From: Bacillota bacterium | Lineage (GTDB): Bacteria > Bacillota_A > Clostridia > Lachnospirales > Lachnospiraceae | Direction of reading: 5' to 3' | Length of the DNA: 53,878 bases | Assembly (NCBI GenBank): GCA_023443925.1 | Contig: JAEZSL010000394.1 | Span: forward strand, 1-53,878 | In this document: in pieces, positions 1 to 8,250 of the stretch | How positions within the stretch are numbered: the first letter of the stretch is position 1 | How the letters are laid out: each line of letters begins with the position of its first letter | Notes under the pieces: model-generated | The model's input: the letters and a program-made list of their open reading frames with translations, nothing else | What the model was told of the DNA's origin: nothing | The model's database searches: none | Translations under genes and position numbers: made by a program

Positions 1-134
1 GTTTCCGATATCTCCGGCAGATGAAGCTTTTGTTCTCTTATATATCTACTGTCCGGCTTAACTACCGGTACATCACAGGAAGGCAGCAGATCACAGCCTC
101 TTGCCTCAATGCTTTTTTCAAAGATTAGTTCCAT
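1..134 (-). CDS. gcvPB: Glycine dehydrogenase (decarboxylating) subunit 2, N-terminal part only
   Basis: The reading frame starts with ATG at 134, reads MELIFEKSIEARGCDLLPSC and runs off the window edge after about 44 codons. This matches the start of the C-terminal-half (PLP-binding) subunit of the split P protein, which with GcvPA decarboxylates glycine and passes the aminomethyl group to lipoyl-GcvH. An AGGAGGT ribosome site lies 7 nt upstream, inside the end of gcvPA; the two genes overlap by 17 bp, which suggests translational coupling. The PLP lysine is outside the window. Identity rests on position in the operon and the N-terminal sequence. Confidence 0.88.
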   Translation of the reverse strand, partial: MELIFEKSIEARGCDLLPSCDVPVVKPDSRYIREQKLHLPEISE

Positions 135-1458
135 TATCTTTTACCTCCTGCAAAACAGAAATAAGTTCGTCAATCTCTTCTTTGGAATTCATCTCAGTGG
201 CACACCATAGAATATGTCCGGTGTCCGTTCCCTGGAGCGGGTATCCTCCCAGGATTCCTCTTTGTTCCAGCTGTTCCATTACTTTTCCGACACTTCCATT
301 ACAGGTCGTTACGAACTCATTAAAATACTCTCCTGTATAAACCAGGTCAAAGCCTGCTTCCCTTAAGCGTTCCGCCAGATAATGGGCTTTCGACATACAA
401 AGGGTAGCGGCTTGAACCAGGCCTTTCTTTCCCATAGCCCCTAAATAAACCGAAGCCGTCAGCGCACACAGTGCCTGGTTAGAGCAAATATTACTGGAAG
501 CCTTTTCTCTCCTGATATGCTGCTCCCTGGCCTGAAGTGTCAGAACAAATGCCCTTCTTCCCTGATTATCTTTTGTTTCTCCGACAATCCTGCCCGGTAA
601 TTTTCTCATCATTTTCTCGGTTGCCGCCATAAATCCCAGATATGGGCCGCCAAAGCTTAAGGGCATTCCAAGAGGCTGGCCTTCTCCCACGGCTATATCA
701 GCACCATATTCACCGGGTGTTTTCAAAATACCCAGAGCTATGGGATTGCAGCTCATAATAAACTTTGCTCCGCTTTGTTCCGAAATTCTTTTTACCTCAT
801 CACAGTCCTCCAGCTGACCATAAAAATTCGGATGCTGAATCAAAATACAAGCAGTTTCATCCCCGGTATATGCCTCTAATTGCGACATATCTGTCTTTCC
901 CTCTTTCTGCGGAATGACAACGACTTCCATGTCCGTACCCATTAAGTAGGTTTTTATCGTCTCAATGATACTTGCATTAACGGAACCCGAAATAACAGCT
1001 TTATTTCTCTTCTTTTCCCGGCACATAATCACTGCTTCGGCTGCCGCACCGGCCCCGTCATAAACAGAAGCATTGGCAACATCAAGCCCCGTCAGTTCAC
1101 AGATCATGGTCTGGAATTCAAAAATAGCCTGCAGGGTTCCCTGGCTGATTTCAGCCTGGTAAGGTGTATATGCCGTTACAAATTCCTCCTTGGAGGTTAT
1201 CTGCTTTACGATGGAGGGGATATAATGGCGGTATGCCCCGCAGCCCCTGAAAATACTGGTAAATACCTTGTTTTTTTCCGCAATACGGGTCATCTTTTTG
1301 CGTACTTCCAGCTCGGTAAGTCCATTGGGCAGATCCAGAGGTCTTTGCAGCTTTACTTCCTCCGGAATGGAGGAAAAAAGCTCACTGATTTTTGAATAGC
1401 CTAAAGAGCTTAGCATATCCTGCTGCTCTTTTAAGGTATTGGGTACATAGTTTCCCAT
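118..1458 (-). CDS. gcvPA: Glycine dehydrogenase (decarboxylating) subunit 1
   Basis: 446 aa, the usual length of the N-terminal half of a split glycine decarboxylase (P protein). Family signatures are visible: the RGCGAYRHYIPSIV segment near residue 70, QTMICELTGLDVANASVYDG near 115-135 and GEGQPLGMPLSFGGPYLG near 255-275. It works with GcvPB as a P-protein heterotetramer in the cytoplasm, releasing CO2 from glycine. The gene starts 1 nt after the gcvH stop and overlaps gcvPB, so it lies inside a tight gcvT-gcvH-gcvPA-gcvPB operon under the glycine riboswitch at 3146-3350. No anomaly seen. Confidence 0.95.
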   Translation of the reverse strand: MGNYVPNTLKEQQDMLSSLGYSKISELFSSIPEEVKLQRPLDLPNGLTELEVRKKMTRIAEKNKVFTSIFRGCGAYRHYIPSIVKQITSKEEFVTAYTPYQAEISQGTLQAIFEFQTMICELTGLDVANASVYDGAGAAAEAVIMCREKKRNKAVISGSVNASIIETIKTYLMGTDMEVVVIPQKEGKTDMSQLEAYTGDETACILIQHPNFYGQLEDCDEVKRISEQSGAKFIMSCNPIALGILKTPGEYGADIAVGEGQPLGMPLSFGGPYLGFMAATEKMMRKLPGRIVGETKDNQGRRAFVLTLQAREQHIRREKASSNICSNQALCALTASVYLGAMGKKGLVQAATLCMSKAHYLAERLREAGFDLVYTGEYFNEFVTTCNGSVGKVMEQLEQRGILGGYPLQGTDTGHILWCATEMNSKEEIDELISVLQEVKDNGTNL

Positions 1459-1459
1459 G

Positions 1460-1831
1460 TTATTCCTCCTCCCGGATCAGCTGCTCATATTCTTCCCCGG
1501 ATAAAAGTTCTTCCTTTTCTGTGATATTCTCTACTTCAATAAACCATGCTTCATAAGGTGCCGTGTTAATCAATTCCGGCTGATCCAGCAGTTCTTCATT
1601 TACTGCTTTTACCGCGCCGGTAACCGGGCTGTATACATTGGAAACTGCCTTAACGGATTCTACATCTGCAAAAGCTTCTGCTACTGTTACCTCATCCCCT
1701 TCTTCGGGAAGATTTACAAAAACCAGATCCCCCAGTTCCTTTTGGGCATAATCCGTCAGCCCTATCCTTGCAGTTGTTTCACTTAAAAACTGAACCCATT
1801 CATGTGTTTTGGTAAATAATAATTCGCTCAT
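1460..1831 (-). CDS. gcvH: Glycine cleavage system H protein
   Basis: 123 aa lipoyl-carrier protein. The lipoylation lysine is the K in [17 protein letters not shown] near residue 60, the standard H-protein motif. It shuttles the aminomethyl group between the P protein (GcvPA/PB) and T protein (GcvT), and electrons to an L protein that is not in this window. The AGGAGG-type site GGAGGTTTCTT precedes the ATG. It lies between gcvT (17 bp gap) and gcvPA (1 bp gap). Confidence 0.96.
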   Translation of the reverse strand: MSELLFTKTHEWVQFLSETTARIGLTDYAQKELGDLVFVNLPEEGDEVTVAEAFADVESVKAVSNVYSPVTGAVKAVNEELLDQPELINTAPYEAWFIEVENITEKEELLSGEEYEQLIREEE

Positions 1832-1848
1832 AAGAAACCTCCATAGTT

Positions 1849-2976
1849 TTAATAAGTATCCGGCGCGCCAGCGCTAGAGTCTGGCAAGCCAGACTCTTTC
1901 TTGTAAAACGGCAATTCCGTAATTTCCGCAGAAATTCTCTTTCCTCTTACTTCCACCTCAAGTTTTGTACCGGGTGCGGTATAATCAGTACTTAGCAGTG
2001 CCATAGCTACGGGACGGCCAATATAAGGGCAGTGGGTACCGGAGGTGGTCACTCCAACTTCTTTTCCCTCATAAAATACGGGGCATTTCTCCCTGGCGAT
2101 TCCTCTGCCGGTAATATTCAGGCCCACACGCTTTCTTTTTATCTCTCCCCTGGCTATCATACCGCTTTTACCGATAAAATCCTCTTTATCCATTTTAACT
2201 GCAAAGCCTAATCCGGTTTCCAGAGGTGTAATGTCATCATCCATTTCATGTCCGTACAGCGGCATGGCTGCTTCCAATCTTAAAGTATCCCTGGCACCCA
2301 GACCGCAGGGAATCAGACCTTCTTCACTGCCTGCCTCCATAAGCATATTCCATAAATCTGCTGCATCCGCAGGGCTGCAGTACAATTCATAACCATCTTC
2401 ACCGGTATAACCGGTTTTCGAGATAAGGCAAGGGATTTTGCCTACCATACTTTTTTCCTTAAACGTATAATATTTAACCGGAAGCTCCGATGCTTCACAC
2501 AGTTTTCCTAAGATCCCTGCAGAATTCGGCCCCTGAAGAGCGATCTGTGCAGTCTGGTCGGAAATATCTTCAAATACAACACTTCCGGATAAATTCTGCT
2601 TAATCCACTCTACATCCTTAAAACGGTTTGCGGCATTTATAACAAGCAAATACTTTTCAGGGTTTATTTTATATACCAGCAAATCATCCACAACCCCTCC
2701 TGCTTCATTACACATGGGGCTGTATTTCACCTGCCCGTTAACCATCCGGCTGCAATCGTTGGTTACGATACGCTGCACATTAAATAAAGCATCACTGCCG
2801 GTCAGCATTACTTCCCCCATATGGGATACATCAAACAATCCGGCTGCCTTCCTGACGGCCATATGTTCCGTAATAACGCCCGTTTCATATTGTACCGGCA
2901 GCAGGTATCCTGCGAATGGCACAATTTTTCCCTTACTTTGTACATGACAATCGTAAAGAGGTGTTTTTAAATCCAT
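1849..2976 (-). CDS. gcvT: Aminomethyltransferase (glycine cleavage system T protein)
   Basis: 375 aa; transfers the methylene group from aminomethyl-GcvH to tetrahydrofolate and releases ammonia. Family motifs include [21 protein letters not shown] at the start, [13 protein letters not shown] near 44-56, [11 protein letters not shown] near 190-200 and [18 protein letters not shown] near 228-245. First gene of the operon; ATG preceded by AGGAGGACATT. Family members normally end near the PFYKK segment; here about 16 extra residues ([14 protein letters not shown] tail) are encoded by a perfect 10-bp hairpin plus GC-rich DNA (1863-1897), which looks like a small inserted element that shifted the stop codon downstream. 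Confidence 0.95.
   Translation of the reverse strand: MDLKTPLYDCHVQSKGKIVPFAGYLLPVQYETGVITEHMAVRKAAGLFDVSHMGEVMLTGSDALFNVQRIVTNDCSRMVNGQVKYSPMCNEAGGVVDDLLVYKINPEKYLLVINAANRFKDVEWIKQNLSGSVVFEDISDQTAQIALQGPNSAGILGKLCEASELPVKYYTFKEKSMVGKIPCLISKTGYTGEDGYELYCSPADAADLWNMLMEAGSEEGLIPCGLGARDTLRLEAAMPLYGHEMDDDITPLETGLGFAVKMDKEDFIGKSGMIARGEIKRKRVGLNITGRGIAREKCPVFYEGKEVGVTTSGTHCPYIGRPVAMALLSTDYTAPGTKLEVEVRGKRISAEITELPFYKKESGLPDSSAGAPDTY
1876..1897. repeat. Perfect hairpin inside the 3' end of gcvT
   Basis: AGAGTCTGGC (1876-1885) and GCCAGACTCT (1888-1897) form a perfect 10-bp stem with a 2-nt loop, followed by a GC-rich palindromic stretch around GGCGCGCC at 1863-1870. It encodes the non-conserved C-terminal tail of GcvT. 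There is no T-tract, so it does not look like a terminator; an inserted palindromic unit is the simplest reading. Confidence 0.6.
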
Positions 2977-3087
2977 AATGTCCTCCTATTCCTTTCCCCA
3001 AGTTATACTTTAAGGGAATTATGTAATGAATCCGATTATCAGCAGCGTCTGCAGCCGTAAAAATGCTGGGCGGGTTGCTTATTGCTC

Positions 3088-3109
3088 GGGAAATTGGGAG
3101 GAATTTCCC
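3088..3109. other. Perfect inverted repeat in the gcvT leader
   Basis: GGGAAATT (3088-3095) and AATTTCCC (3102-3109) form an 8-bp stem with a 6-nt loop. It lies between the riboswitch terminator and the gcvT ribosome site. There is no U-tract on either strand, so its role (mRNA 5' stabilisation or processing) is unknown. Confidence 0.4.
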
Positions 3110-3113
3110 GCAT

Positions 3114-3145
3114 TAAAAAAAGACGTACTGAATAATCAATACGCC
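3114..3145 (-). terminator. Intrinsic terminator of the glycine riboswitch expression platform
   Basis: On the minus strand GGCGTATTGA, a 4-nt loop and TCAGTACGTC pair (with G-U pairs) and are followed by seven Ts. It begins directly at the 3' end of the second glycine aptamer, so folding of the aptamer can compete with it. By analogy with known gcvT riboswitches, glycine binding should prevent terminator formation and switch the operon on. Confidence 0.8.
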
Positions 3146-3350
3146 TCTGTTGATTTACCTGAAAGATTCCTTTATGGTGAGATCATAAATATAATAAAGT
3201 CATAAATATGATGAAATCATAAAGTTGCTTCGTCGGTGCCATATCGCTTTCCAGAGTATCGTCCAGAATTGGTCCTTTTGCCTGAGAGTTATTGCGAATC
3301 ACCTTCGGCGCTGTAATAATTTTAGGCATTATTACAGTCTCTCCCAATCC
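3146..3350 (-). promoter_or_regulatory. Tandem glycine riboswitch controlling gcvT-gcvH-gcvPA-gcvPB
   Basis: Two consecutive glycine aptamers on the minus strand. Aptamer 1 (about 3350-3271) has GGGAGAG, GCGCCGAAGG and AACTCTCAGGCAAAAGGAC, which are the core conserved blocks of the family. Aptamer 2 (about 3260-3146) has CTCTGGAAAGCG, GCACCGACGAAGC and AATCTTTCAGGTAAA, ending in ACAGAGG. The tandem layout, the terminator directly downstream and the glycine cleavage genes all agree. Confidence 0.95.
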
Positions 3351-3371
3351 CTTCAACCGAAATTTTATTTA

Positions 3372-3400
3372 ATTTTAATATGTTAAGGCATAGAAGTCAA
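3372..3400 (-). promoter_or_regulatory. Sigma-A promoter of the gcv operon
   Basis: TTGACT (-35, 3400-3395), a 17-nt spacer and TAAAAT (-10, 3377-3372) on the minus strand, placed about 20 nt before the first conserved block of the riboswitch. Confidence 0.75.
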
Positions 3401-3424
3401 TATTTTTTTAGCACTTTTACGTAA

Positions 3425-5098
3425 TTATTCAATTATTCCAAAACCCCAGTTGGGATTGGGATATATTAAGCTATTATCTCTTGCAGCCGTACTGGTAATA
3501 ATATACCGGACAATAATACCATCCATGTTAGGAAAAAAGCCCTTTACTATTCCCCATTCTAATAAACCTGCTGCAATACCGGCTGTGTAGGCGGATGCAA
3601 TGCTGGTACCGGAAAAAGGCAGAAATGTATTCTCCAGGGTAGGTGCCAGTATATTTACACCGGGAGCCGTAATATCCGGCTTCGGTAAATTAATAGAGGT
3701 AAAACCATTACTGGCATCATAGTCCAAAGTTCTGTCCACCGGGTTATAGGCGGTGGCGGTAACCGTATTGTTACTGTTACCGGGAAGACAAACTGTGGTA
3801 TACGGATTAGACCTATGAAGAAAAGTCTCTTCCGAGATAAAATTTCTTATAGGCAGCCAGATATGAAACCGGTTAACCAGGTCTCTTGCTCCTCTAATAC
3901 GAAATCTCCAGGTTCCCTCCAGTATATTTCTAAAGCGGAAAAGAATTAACTGCTCCTCCGAATACGCTTCACTTACAAAATTATTAATATGAATGGCGGC
4001 TGAATCCATATATATTTCCATGTGACTTTGTCCTACAAAATTATCGCCGATATTATATATTAATTCTCCGGACGGTGAATAGATTTCCATTGTTATAATA
4101 TTGGGCTGGTATCCCCATAGTTCCATGGTAAAGTTTTTATCTTCCGCGCCAATGGTCAGTTCCACATCATCATAGTAATTCGGCGGTATGATCTCTCCGA
4201 AATAATGATGCTTCTGACTTCCTTCATTACCGGCCGCCAGAACAATTGCATTGCCTGTAAGACCTGCAATTTCAGAAAGATAATTACTCATGATATCTTC
4301 CCCTTTGTGAGATCCCTGAGAGGAACCGATACCCATGCAGATAACAATGGGCCGGTTCAGCCGGGCGGCAATATTTATTAAGTAACTAATGCCCATGAGA
4401 ATATCATTTTCCTGAAAACAAATGGCATCTTCCGGAATTCCAAAAAACTGTTTTATATTTGATTTTGCAGCCTTTAATTTTACGACTACAAGCTCGGCAT
4501 TGATGGCAACTCCGGAAAAATTATTCTCATCATTATAAAATCCTGCTGCAATTCCTGCCATAGCGGTTCCTTCCCCAATCGTATCGGTACTTGGTACTAC
4601 AGAAAGCGGATTATCCGATTTTAGAGCTGTATCAATCTGCTCTTTCGTATATTCCGTACCATAATAATAATCAGGCGGATAGTTAATATCCGAATCAATG
4701 GATTGATCCCAGATCGCCAGTATTTTGGATGTATTGTCAGGATACCGGAAGATCGGGTTTGTATAAACAATTCCTGTATCTACAAATCCGATTAATACCC
4801 CTTTCCCAGATATATTTTCTTCCGGTAACCTGCGGACAGTATAGGCATTGTCTGCCTCATTAGGAAAAAACGTCATTAATCCGTAACATTTTGGTATTGC
4901 TGCATACCCAAAATTTCCCAGGCTTCCGTCAGACAGTTCACTGGTCGGTACATGCAGCACGGCATATTTATCATTAACGAAATTATAAGAAATATCAGCA
5001 ATTTCTCTCAGACGATACAAGTTGTTAATAAACTCAAGTTCTACTAATAAATCCGCATAATCATTACTTATAATTTTATATTTCTCATTATCATTCAT
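3425..5098 (-). CDS. Subtilisin-family (S8) Csp-like protein with degenerate catalytic triad
   Basis: 557 aa with the length and layout of the clostridial S8/Csp peptidases: short N-terminal region, subtilase core split by a jelly-roll-like insert (roughly 300-430), C-terminal catalytic serine. Asp is present (GFVDTGI, D107), the oxyanion Asn is present (AAGNEG) and Ser is present (SGTSIASAYTAG, S499). The His expected in a GHGT motif is Glu176 (IGEGTAMAGIAAG). The same segment otherwise keeps the family pattern, so this looks like a substitution rather than misreading. C. difficile CspA and CspC are known pseudoproteases in germinant sensing; a similar non-proteolytic role is an inference. 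No signal peptide, and a weak ribosome site at the chosen ATG. The gene stands alone. Confidence 0.85.
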   Translation of the reverse strand: MNDNEKYKIISNDYADLLVELEFINNLYRLREIADISYNFVNDKYAVLHVPTSELSDGSLGNFGYAAIPKCYGLMTFFPNEADNAYTVRRLPEENISGKGVLIGFVDTGIVYTNPIFRYPDNTSKILAIWDQSIDSDINYPPDYYYGTEYTKEQIDTALKSDNPLSVVPSTDTIGEGTAMAGIAAGFYNDENNFSGVAINAELVVVKLKAAKSNIKQFFGIPEDAICFQENDILMGISYLINIAARLNRPIVICMGIGSSQGSHKGEDIMSNYLSEIAGLTGNAIVLAAGNEGSQKHHYFGEIIPPNYYDDVELTIGAEDKNFTMELWGYQPNIITMEIYSPSGELIYNIGDNFVGQSHMEIYMDSAAIHINNFVSEAYSEEQLILFRFRNILEGTWRFRIRGARDLVNRFHIWLPIRNFISEETFLHRSNPYTTVCLPGNSNNTVTATAYNPVDRTLDYDASNGFTSINLPKPDITAPGVNILAPTLENTFLPFSGTSIASAYTAGIAAGLLEWGIVKGFFPNMDGIIVRYIITSTAARDNSLIYPNPNWGFGIIE

Positions 5099-5295
5099 GT
5101 TATACCAATTAGATTTATTCTTATTGTAATCTATGTTATTTCACTTGAAATGTTACTGAACATTTGCATAGATTCATATTTTACATCATTAGCATAATCC
5201 AGGCAAAACCTGAGCAGGTTGATAAAATGCCGTATAAAAAACCACCTAATGACACCTTATATTTAGATAATAATTAAATTTCCTCCAAATTGTAT

Positions 5296-5324
5296 TTGAC
5301 ATCCCGGAAGGATCTTGTTATAAT
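5296..5324 (+). promoter_or_regulatory. Consensus sigma-A promoter of the ilvBN T-box transcript
   Basis: TTGACA at 5296-5301 and TATAAT at 5319-5324 with exactly 17 nt between them: both hexamers match the consensus perfectly. It lies just before the T-box leader, so a strong constitutive start is presumably limited by the leader terminator. Confidence 0.92.
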
Positions 5325-5334
5325 AACAAAAATA

Positions 5335-5697
5335 AAAAAAGTAAGAGCGATGACAAGGAGTAGTACATACTCACCAAAAGCACAGAGAGAAGATGGATGG
5401 TGCAAATCTTCCTGGAGGGGGTAAAACATATTAAATTAATATGTTTAGGCGAGAGCTTTGGAAGTAGCCTTTGAGCTGTGAACCGAACAAGATAACTTTA
5501 GTAGGCTTCACCGGAGTTTCCGCCGTTAAAAGGAAAGCAGTATCAGATTACAGGTAAGAGGTTCCGGCATGTCAGGAGGCTTACTTCACTTTAATCCCGT
5601 ACTGGCTGAGTGCAAGAATACCTTCTTGAATCTAGGTGGTAACACGGACTATAATTGTTCGCCCTAAGCTGATTTTTTCAGCTTAGGGCTTTTTTTA
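5335..5697 (+). promoter_or_regulatory. T-box leader (tRNA-sensing) of ilvBN
   Basis: The leader has the stem I features GATGACAAGGAGTA, CAGAGAGAAG and an apical GGATGGTGCAAATC segment, then GGAAGTAGCC on the 3' side of stem I and the T-box sequence AGGTGGTAACACGG at 5634-5647, followed by a terminator. In known T-boxes the specifier codon often follows GAA on the 3' side; here that gives GTA (5464-5466), a valine codon, which fits acetolactate synthase. The specifier assignment is provisional. Uncharged tRNA should stabilise the antiterminator and allow ilvB transcription. Confidence 0.9.
5662..5697 (+). terminator. T-box regulated intrinsic terminator
   Basis: CCCTAAGCTGA and TCAGCTTAGGG form a perfect 11-bp stem followed by a run of Ts, directly after the T-box sequence. 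It is the default OFF structure of the leader. Confidence 0.92.
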
Positions 5698-5784
5698 TGC
5701 TATCTTATCTTTTTCGTTAAAAACTGATTATTCATTAATCCGGAACAATATGGAAAACCTCAGACCGCAGAAAGGAGTTACATT

Positions 5785-7545
5785 ATGAAAGTAGCAGGAA
5801 CAAGTTTATTTGTTAAAGCATTAAAGGAGGAAGGCGTAACCACTTTATTTGGTTATCCCGGGGGATATGCAATTGATCTATTTGATGAATTGTATAAACA
5901 GGAGGATATTGAATTAATTCTGCCAAGACACGAACAGGCATTAATCCATGCCGCAGACGGCTATGCACGCGCAACGGGAAAAGTCGGCGTATGTCTGGTA
6001 ACCAGCGGTCCAGGTGCTACCAATCTGGTTACAGGTATTGCCACCGCTAATTATGACAGTGTACCCTTGGTATGTTTTACCGGTCAGGTCCCAACCCATC
6101 TGATTGGCAATGATGCCTTTCAGGAAGTAGATATTATCGGAATAACCAGAAGTATCTGCAAATATGGCGTAACCGTTCGCAGCCGGGAAGATTTGGGCAG
6201 AATCATAAAAGAAGCTTTCTATATTGCCTCTACCGGTAAACCCGGCCCTGTTATTGTGGATCTCCCCAAGGATATTATGCTGGAATTTGGCAGTGATATT
6301 TATCCCAAAGAAGTAAATATACGTAGTTATAAACCAAACATGAAAGTCCATACCGGCCAGCTTAAAAAAGCCCTGGAAATGCTCCAACATGCCGAACGGC
6401 CGGTTTTCCTGGCAGGGGGCGGGGTTACCATAGCCAGAGCCAAACAGGAATTTACGGAATTGGCGGAACTTCTTAAGATACCCGTTGTTACAACTATTAT
6501 GGGGAAAGGTTCCATGGATACGGGGCACACGCTTTATATCGGTAATATCGGTATGCACGGCTGCTATGCAGCCAATCAGGCTGTCAGTGAATGTGATCTG
6601 CTCTTCTCCATCGGAACCAGATTCAACGACAGAATAACCGGAATGCTGGTAGAATTTGCACCCAAAGCGAAAATTGTCCATATTGATATTGATTCTGCTT
6701 CCATATCGAAAAATGTTATTGTTGACATCCCCATTGTAGCAGATGCAAAACAGGCTATTGTAAAAATGCTGGAAGAACTTCGGATACCGGATGACAGCAA
6801 GGATAAGCACGCCGCTGCCGAATACAGTACCGGCCTCTGGCTAGAACAAATTAGCAGCTGGAAGCTAAAGCATCCTCTGGGCATGGCAGCCGATCAGGGT
6901 ATTACACCTCAGAAAATCATTGAAAGTATAAACAGGCTCTTCCCGTCTTCCATCATTGTAACGGATGTTGGCCAGCATCAGATGTGGACTACACAGTTTC
7001 TGGAAATGAAGGATGGAACACAGCTGTTAACCTCCGGAGGGCTGGGAACCATGGGTTATGGATTTCCCGCCGCCATTGGCGCAAAACTTGGCAATCCGTC
7101 CAAAGAAGTTATCTGCATATCCGGAGACGGCGGCATCCAGATGAACATTCAGGAACTGGCTACGGCAGTGGCACAGGAACTGCCTCTCATACTTTGTATC
7201 TTTAACAACAGCAGTCTGGGGATGGTACGTCAATGGCAGAAACTTTTTTATGGAAAACGTTACGCATTAACCTGCCTGCGTTCCAGAAAGAACTGCAATA
7301 AGCATTGTAAAGGTGCAAACAGCGCCTGTCCGGTCTATTCACCGGATTTCATTAAACTGGCAGAAAGTTATGGAGCTTATGGAATCCGGGTGGAATCAGA
7401 AGAAGATATTGAGAACGCTTTCCGGCAGGCTGTTTTAAATAAACTGGCTCCCACCATTATCGAATTTATGATCGACAGCGAAGAACTGGTACTTCCTATG
7501 GTACAGGGTGGAAAACCGCTGAGCAACATGATACTGGAATGCTGA
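5785..7545 (+). CDS. ilvB: Acetolactate synthase, catalytic (large) subunit
   Basis: 586 aa ThDP enzyme that condenses two pyruvates (or pyruvate and 2-ketobutyrate) at the start of branched-chain amino acid synthesis. The catalytic Glu lies in LPRHEQALIHAADGYARATG near residue 50; the ThDP/Mg motif is GDGGIQMN followed by NNSSLGMVRQWQ (about 447-490). ATG follows AAAGGAGTTACATT. A Cys-rich insert near the C-terminal domain (C497, C504, C508, C515; spacing CX6CX3CX6C) sits just before the conserved SPDFIKLAESYGA segment. It could bind metal or act in redox sensing, which is inference. Co-transcribed with ilvN. Confidence 0.95.
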   Translation: MKVAGTSLFVKALKEEGVTTLFGYPGGYAIDLFDELYKQEDIELILPRHEQALIHAADGYARATGKVGVCLVTSGPGATNLVTGIATANYDSVPLVCFTGQVPTHLIGNDAFQEVDIIGITRSICKYGVTVRSREDLGRIIKEAFYIASTGKPGPVIVDLPKDIMLEFGSDIYPKEVNIRSYKPNMKVHTGQLKKALEMLQHAERPVFLAGGGVTIARAKQEFTELAELLKIPVVTTIMGKGSMDTGHTLYIGNIGMHGCYAANQAVSECDLLFSIGTRFNDRITGMLVEFAPKAKIVHIDIDSASISKNVIVDIPIVADAKQAIVKMLEELRIPDDSKDKHAAAEYSTGLWLEQISSWKLKHPLGMAADQGITPQKIIESINRLFPSSIIVTDVGQHQMWTTQFLEMKDGTQLLTSGGLGTMGYGFPAAIGAKLGNPSKEVICISGDGGIQMNIQELATAVAQELPLILCIFNNSSLGMVRQWQKLFYGKRYALTCLRSRKNCNKHCKGANSACPVYSPDFIKLAESYGAYGIRVESEEDIENAFRQAVLNKLAPTIIEFMIDSEELVLPMVQGGKPLSNMILEC

Positions 7546-7636
7546 AAAAGCTGATGAATACCGCTACGGTATAAAGATTAAATAGATAAATCAGAACAAC
7601 TACCCAGATAAATTTATGATAAGAAAGGTGTAAAAT

Positions 7637-8134
7637 ATGAAAAAAAGATGGATTTCACTATTTGTAGAAAATGACATTGGCGTACTGGCTAAAATCTCCG
7701 GACTTTTTTCCGGAAAATCCTATAATCTAGAAAGCCTGACCGTAGGTACCACGGAGGATTCTACCATATCCCGAATGACCATCGGGCTAAACAGCGATGA
7801 CATAACTTTTGAACAGATAAAAAAGCAGTTAAACCGTATGGTGGAAGTAATAAAGGTTCTGGATTTTACCAATACCCAAACCCATATGAAAGAAATTCTT
7901 TTTATAAAGATCAGAAACTGTACGAAAGAAGAAAAAGCAGAACTATTTCAGATTGCGGACGTATTTAAGGTATCCGTAGCAGATTATGGAACGGACAGTA
8001 TATTACTGGAATGCGTTCAGACTGAAACCAGGAACGATGCCCTGATCAAGCTGATAACGGAACAGTTTAAACAGATTGAAGTTGTCAGAGGCGGCAGCGT
8101 GGGGATTGAGTCGATCAGCATGACAGACCGGTAA
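7637..8134 (+). CDS. ilvN: Acetolactate synthase, regulatory (small) subunit
   Basis: 165 aa. An N-terminal ACT domain (RWISLFVENDIGVLAKISGLFS) is followed by the C-terminal activation domain of the IlvN/IlvH family. It activates IlvB and confers feedback inhibition by valine. Ribosome site AAGAAAGGTG precedes the ATG, 91 bp after ilvB, in the same T-box-controlled transcript. Full family length. Confidence 0.93.
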   Translation: MKKRWISLFVENDIGVLAKISGLFSGKSYNLESLTVGTTEDSTISRMTIGLNSDDITFEQIKKQLNRMVEVIKVLDFTNTQTHMKEILFIKIRNCTKEEKAELFQIADVFKVSVADYGTDSILLECVQTETRNDALIKLITEQFKQIEVVRGGSVGIESISMTDR

Positions 8135-8146
8135 ACCAATATAAAA

Positions 8147-8241
8147 CAGGTTATATTACACCTGATTTCCGCGCTTATTAATGGCGGCTTATCCTCTAAG
8201 CCGGCACAATTACCTGCGGACACATCGTGTAATATAACCTG
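8147..8241. terminator. Structured bidirectional terminator-like element between ilvN and the amidase gene
   Basis: A perfect 15-bp outer stem (CAGGTTATATTACAC at 8147-8161, GTGTAATATAACCTG at 8227-8241) encloses a multibranched interior that includes the hairpin CGGCTTA-TCCTC-TAAGCCG. It lies in the only space between two convergent genes. There is no clear T-run on either side, so termination is inferred from position and stem strength. Confidence 0.55.
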
Positions 8242-8250
8242 AATCTTGCC

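Noticed and set aside
5941..6810. 289-codon open frame on the minus strand opposite ilvB
   Set aside because: It lies wholly within the well-conserved ilvB coding sequence, has no ribosome site and an Asn/Phe/Gly-rich composition typical of an antisense shadow.
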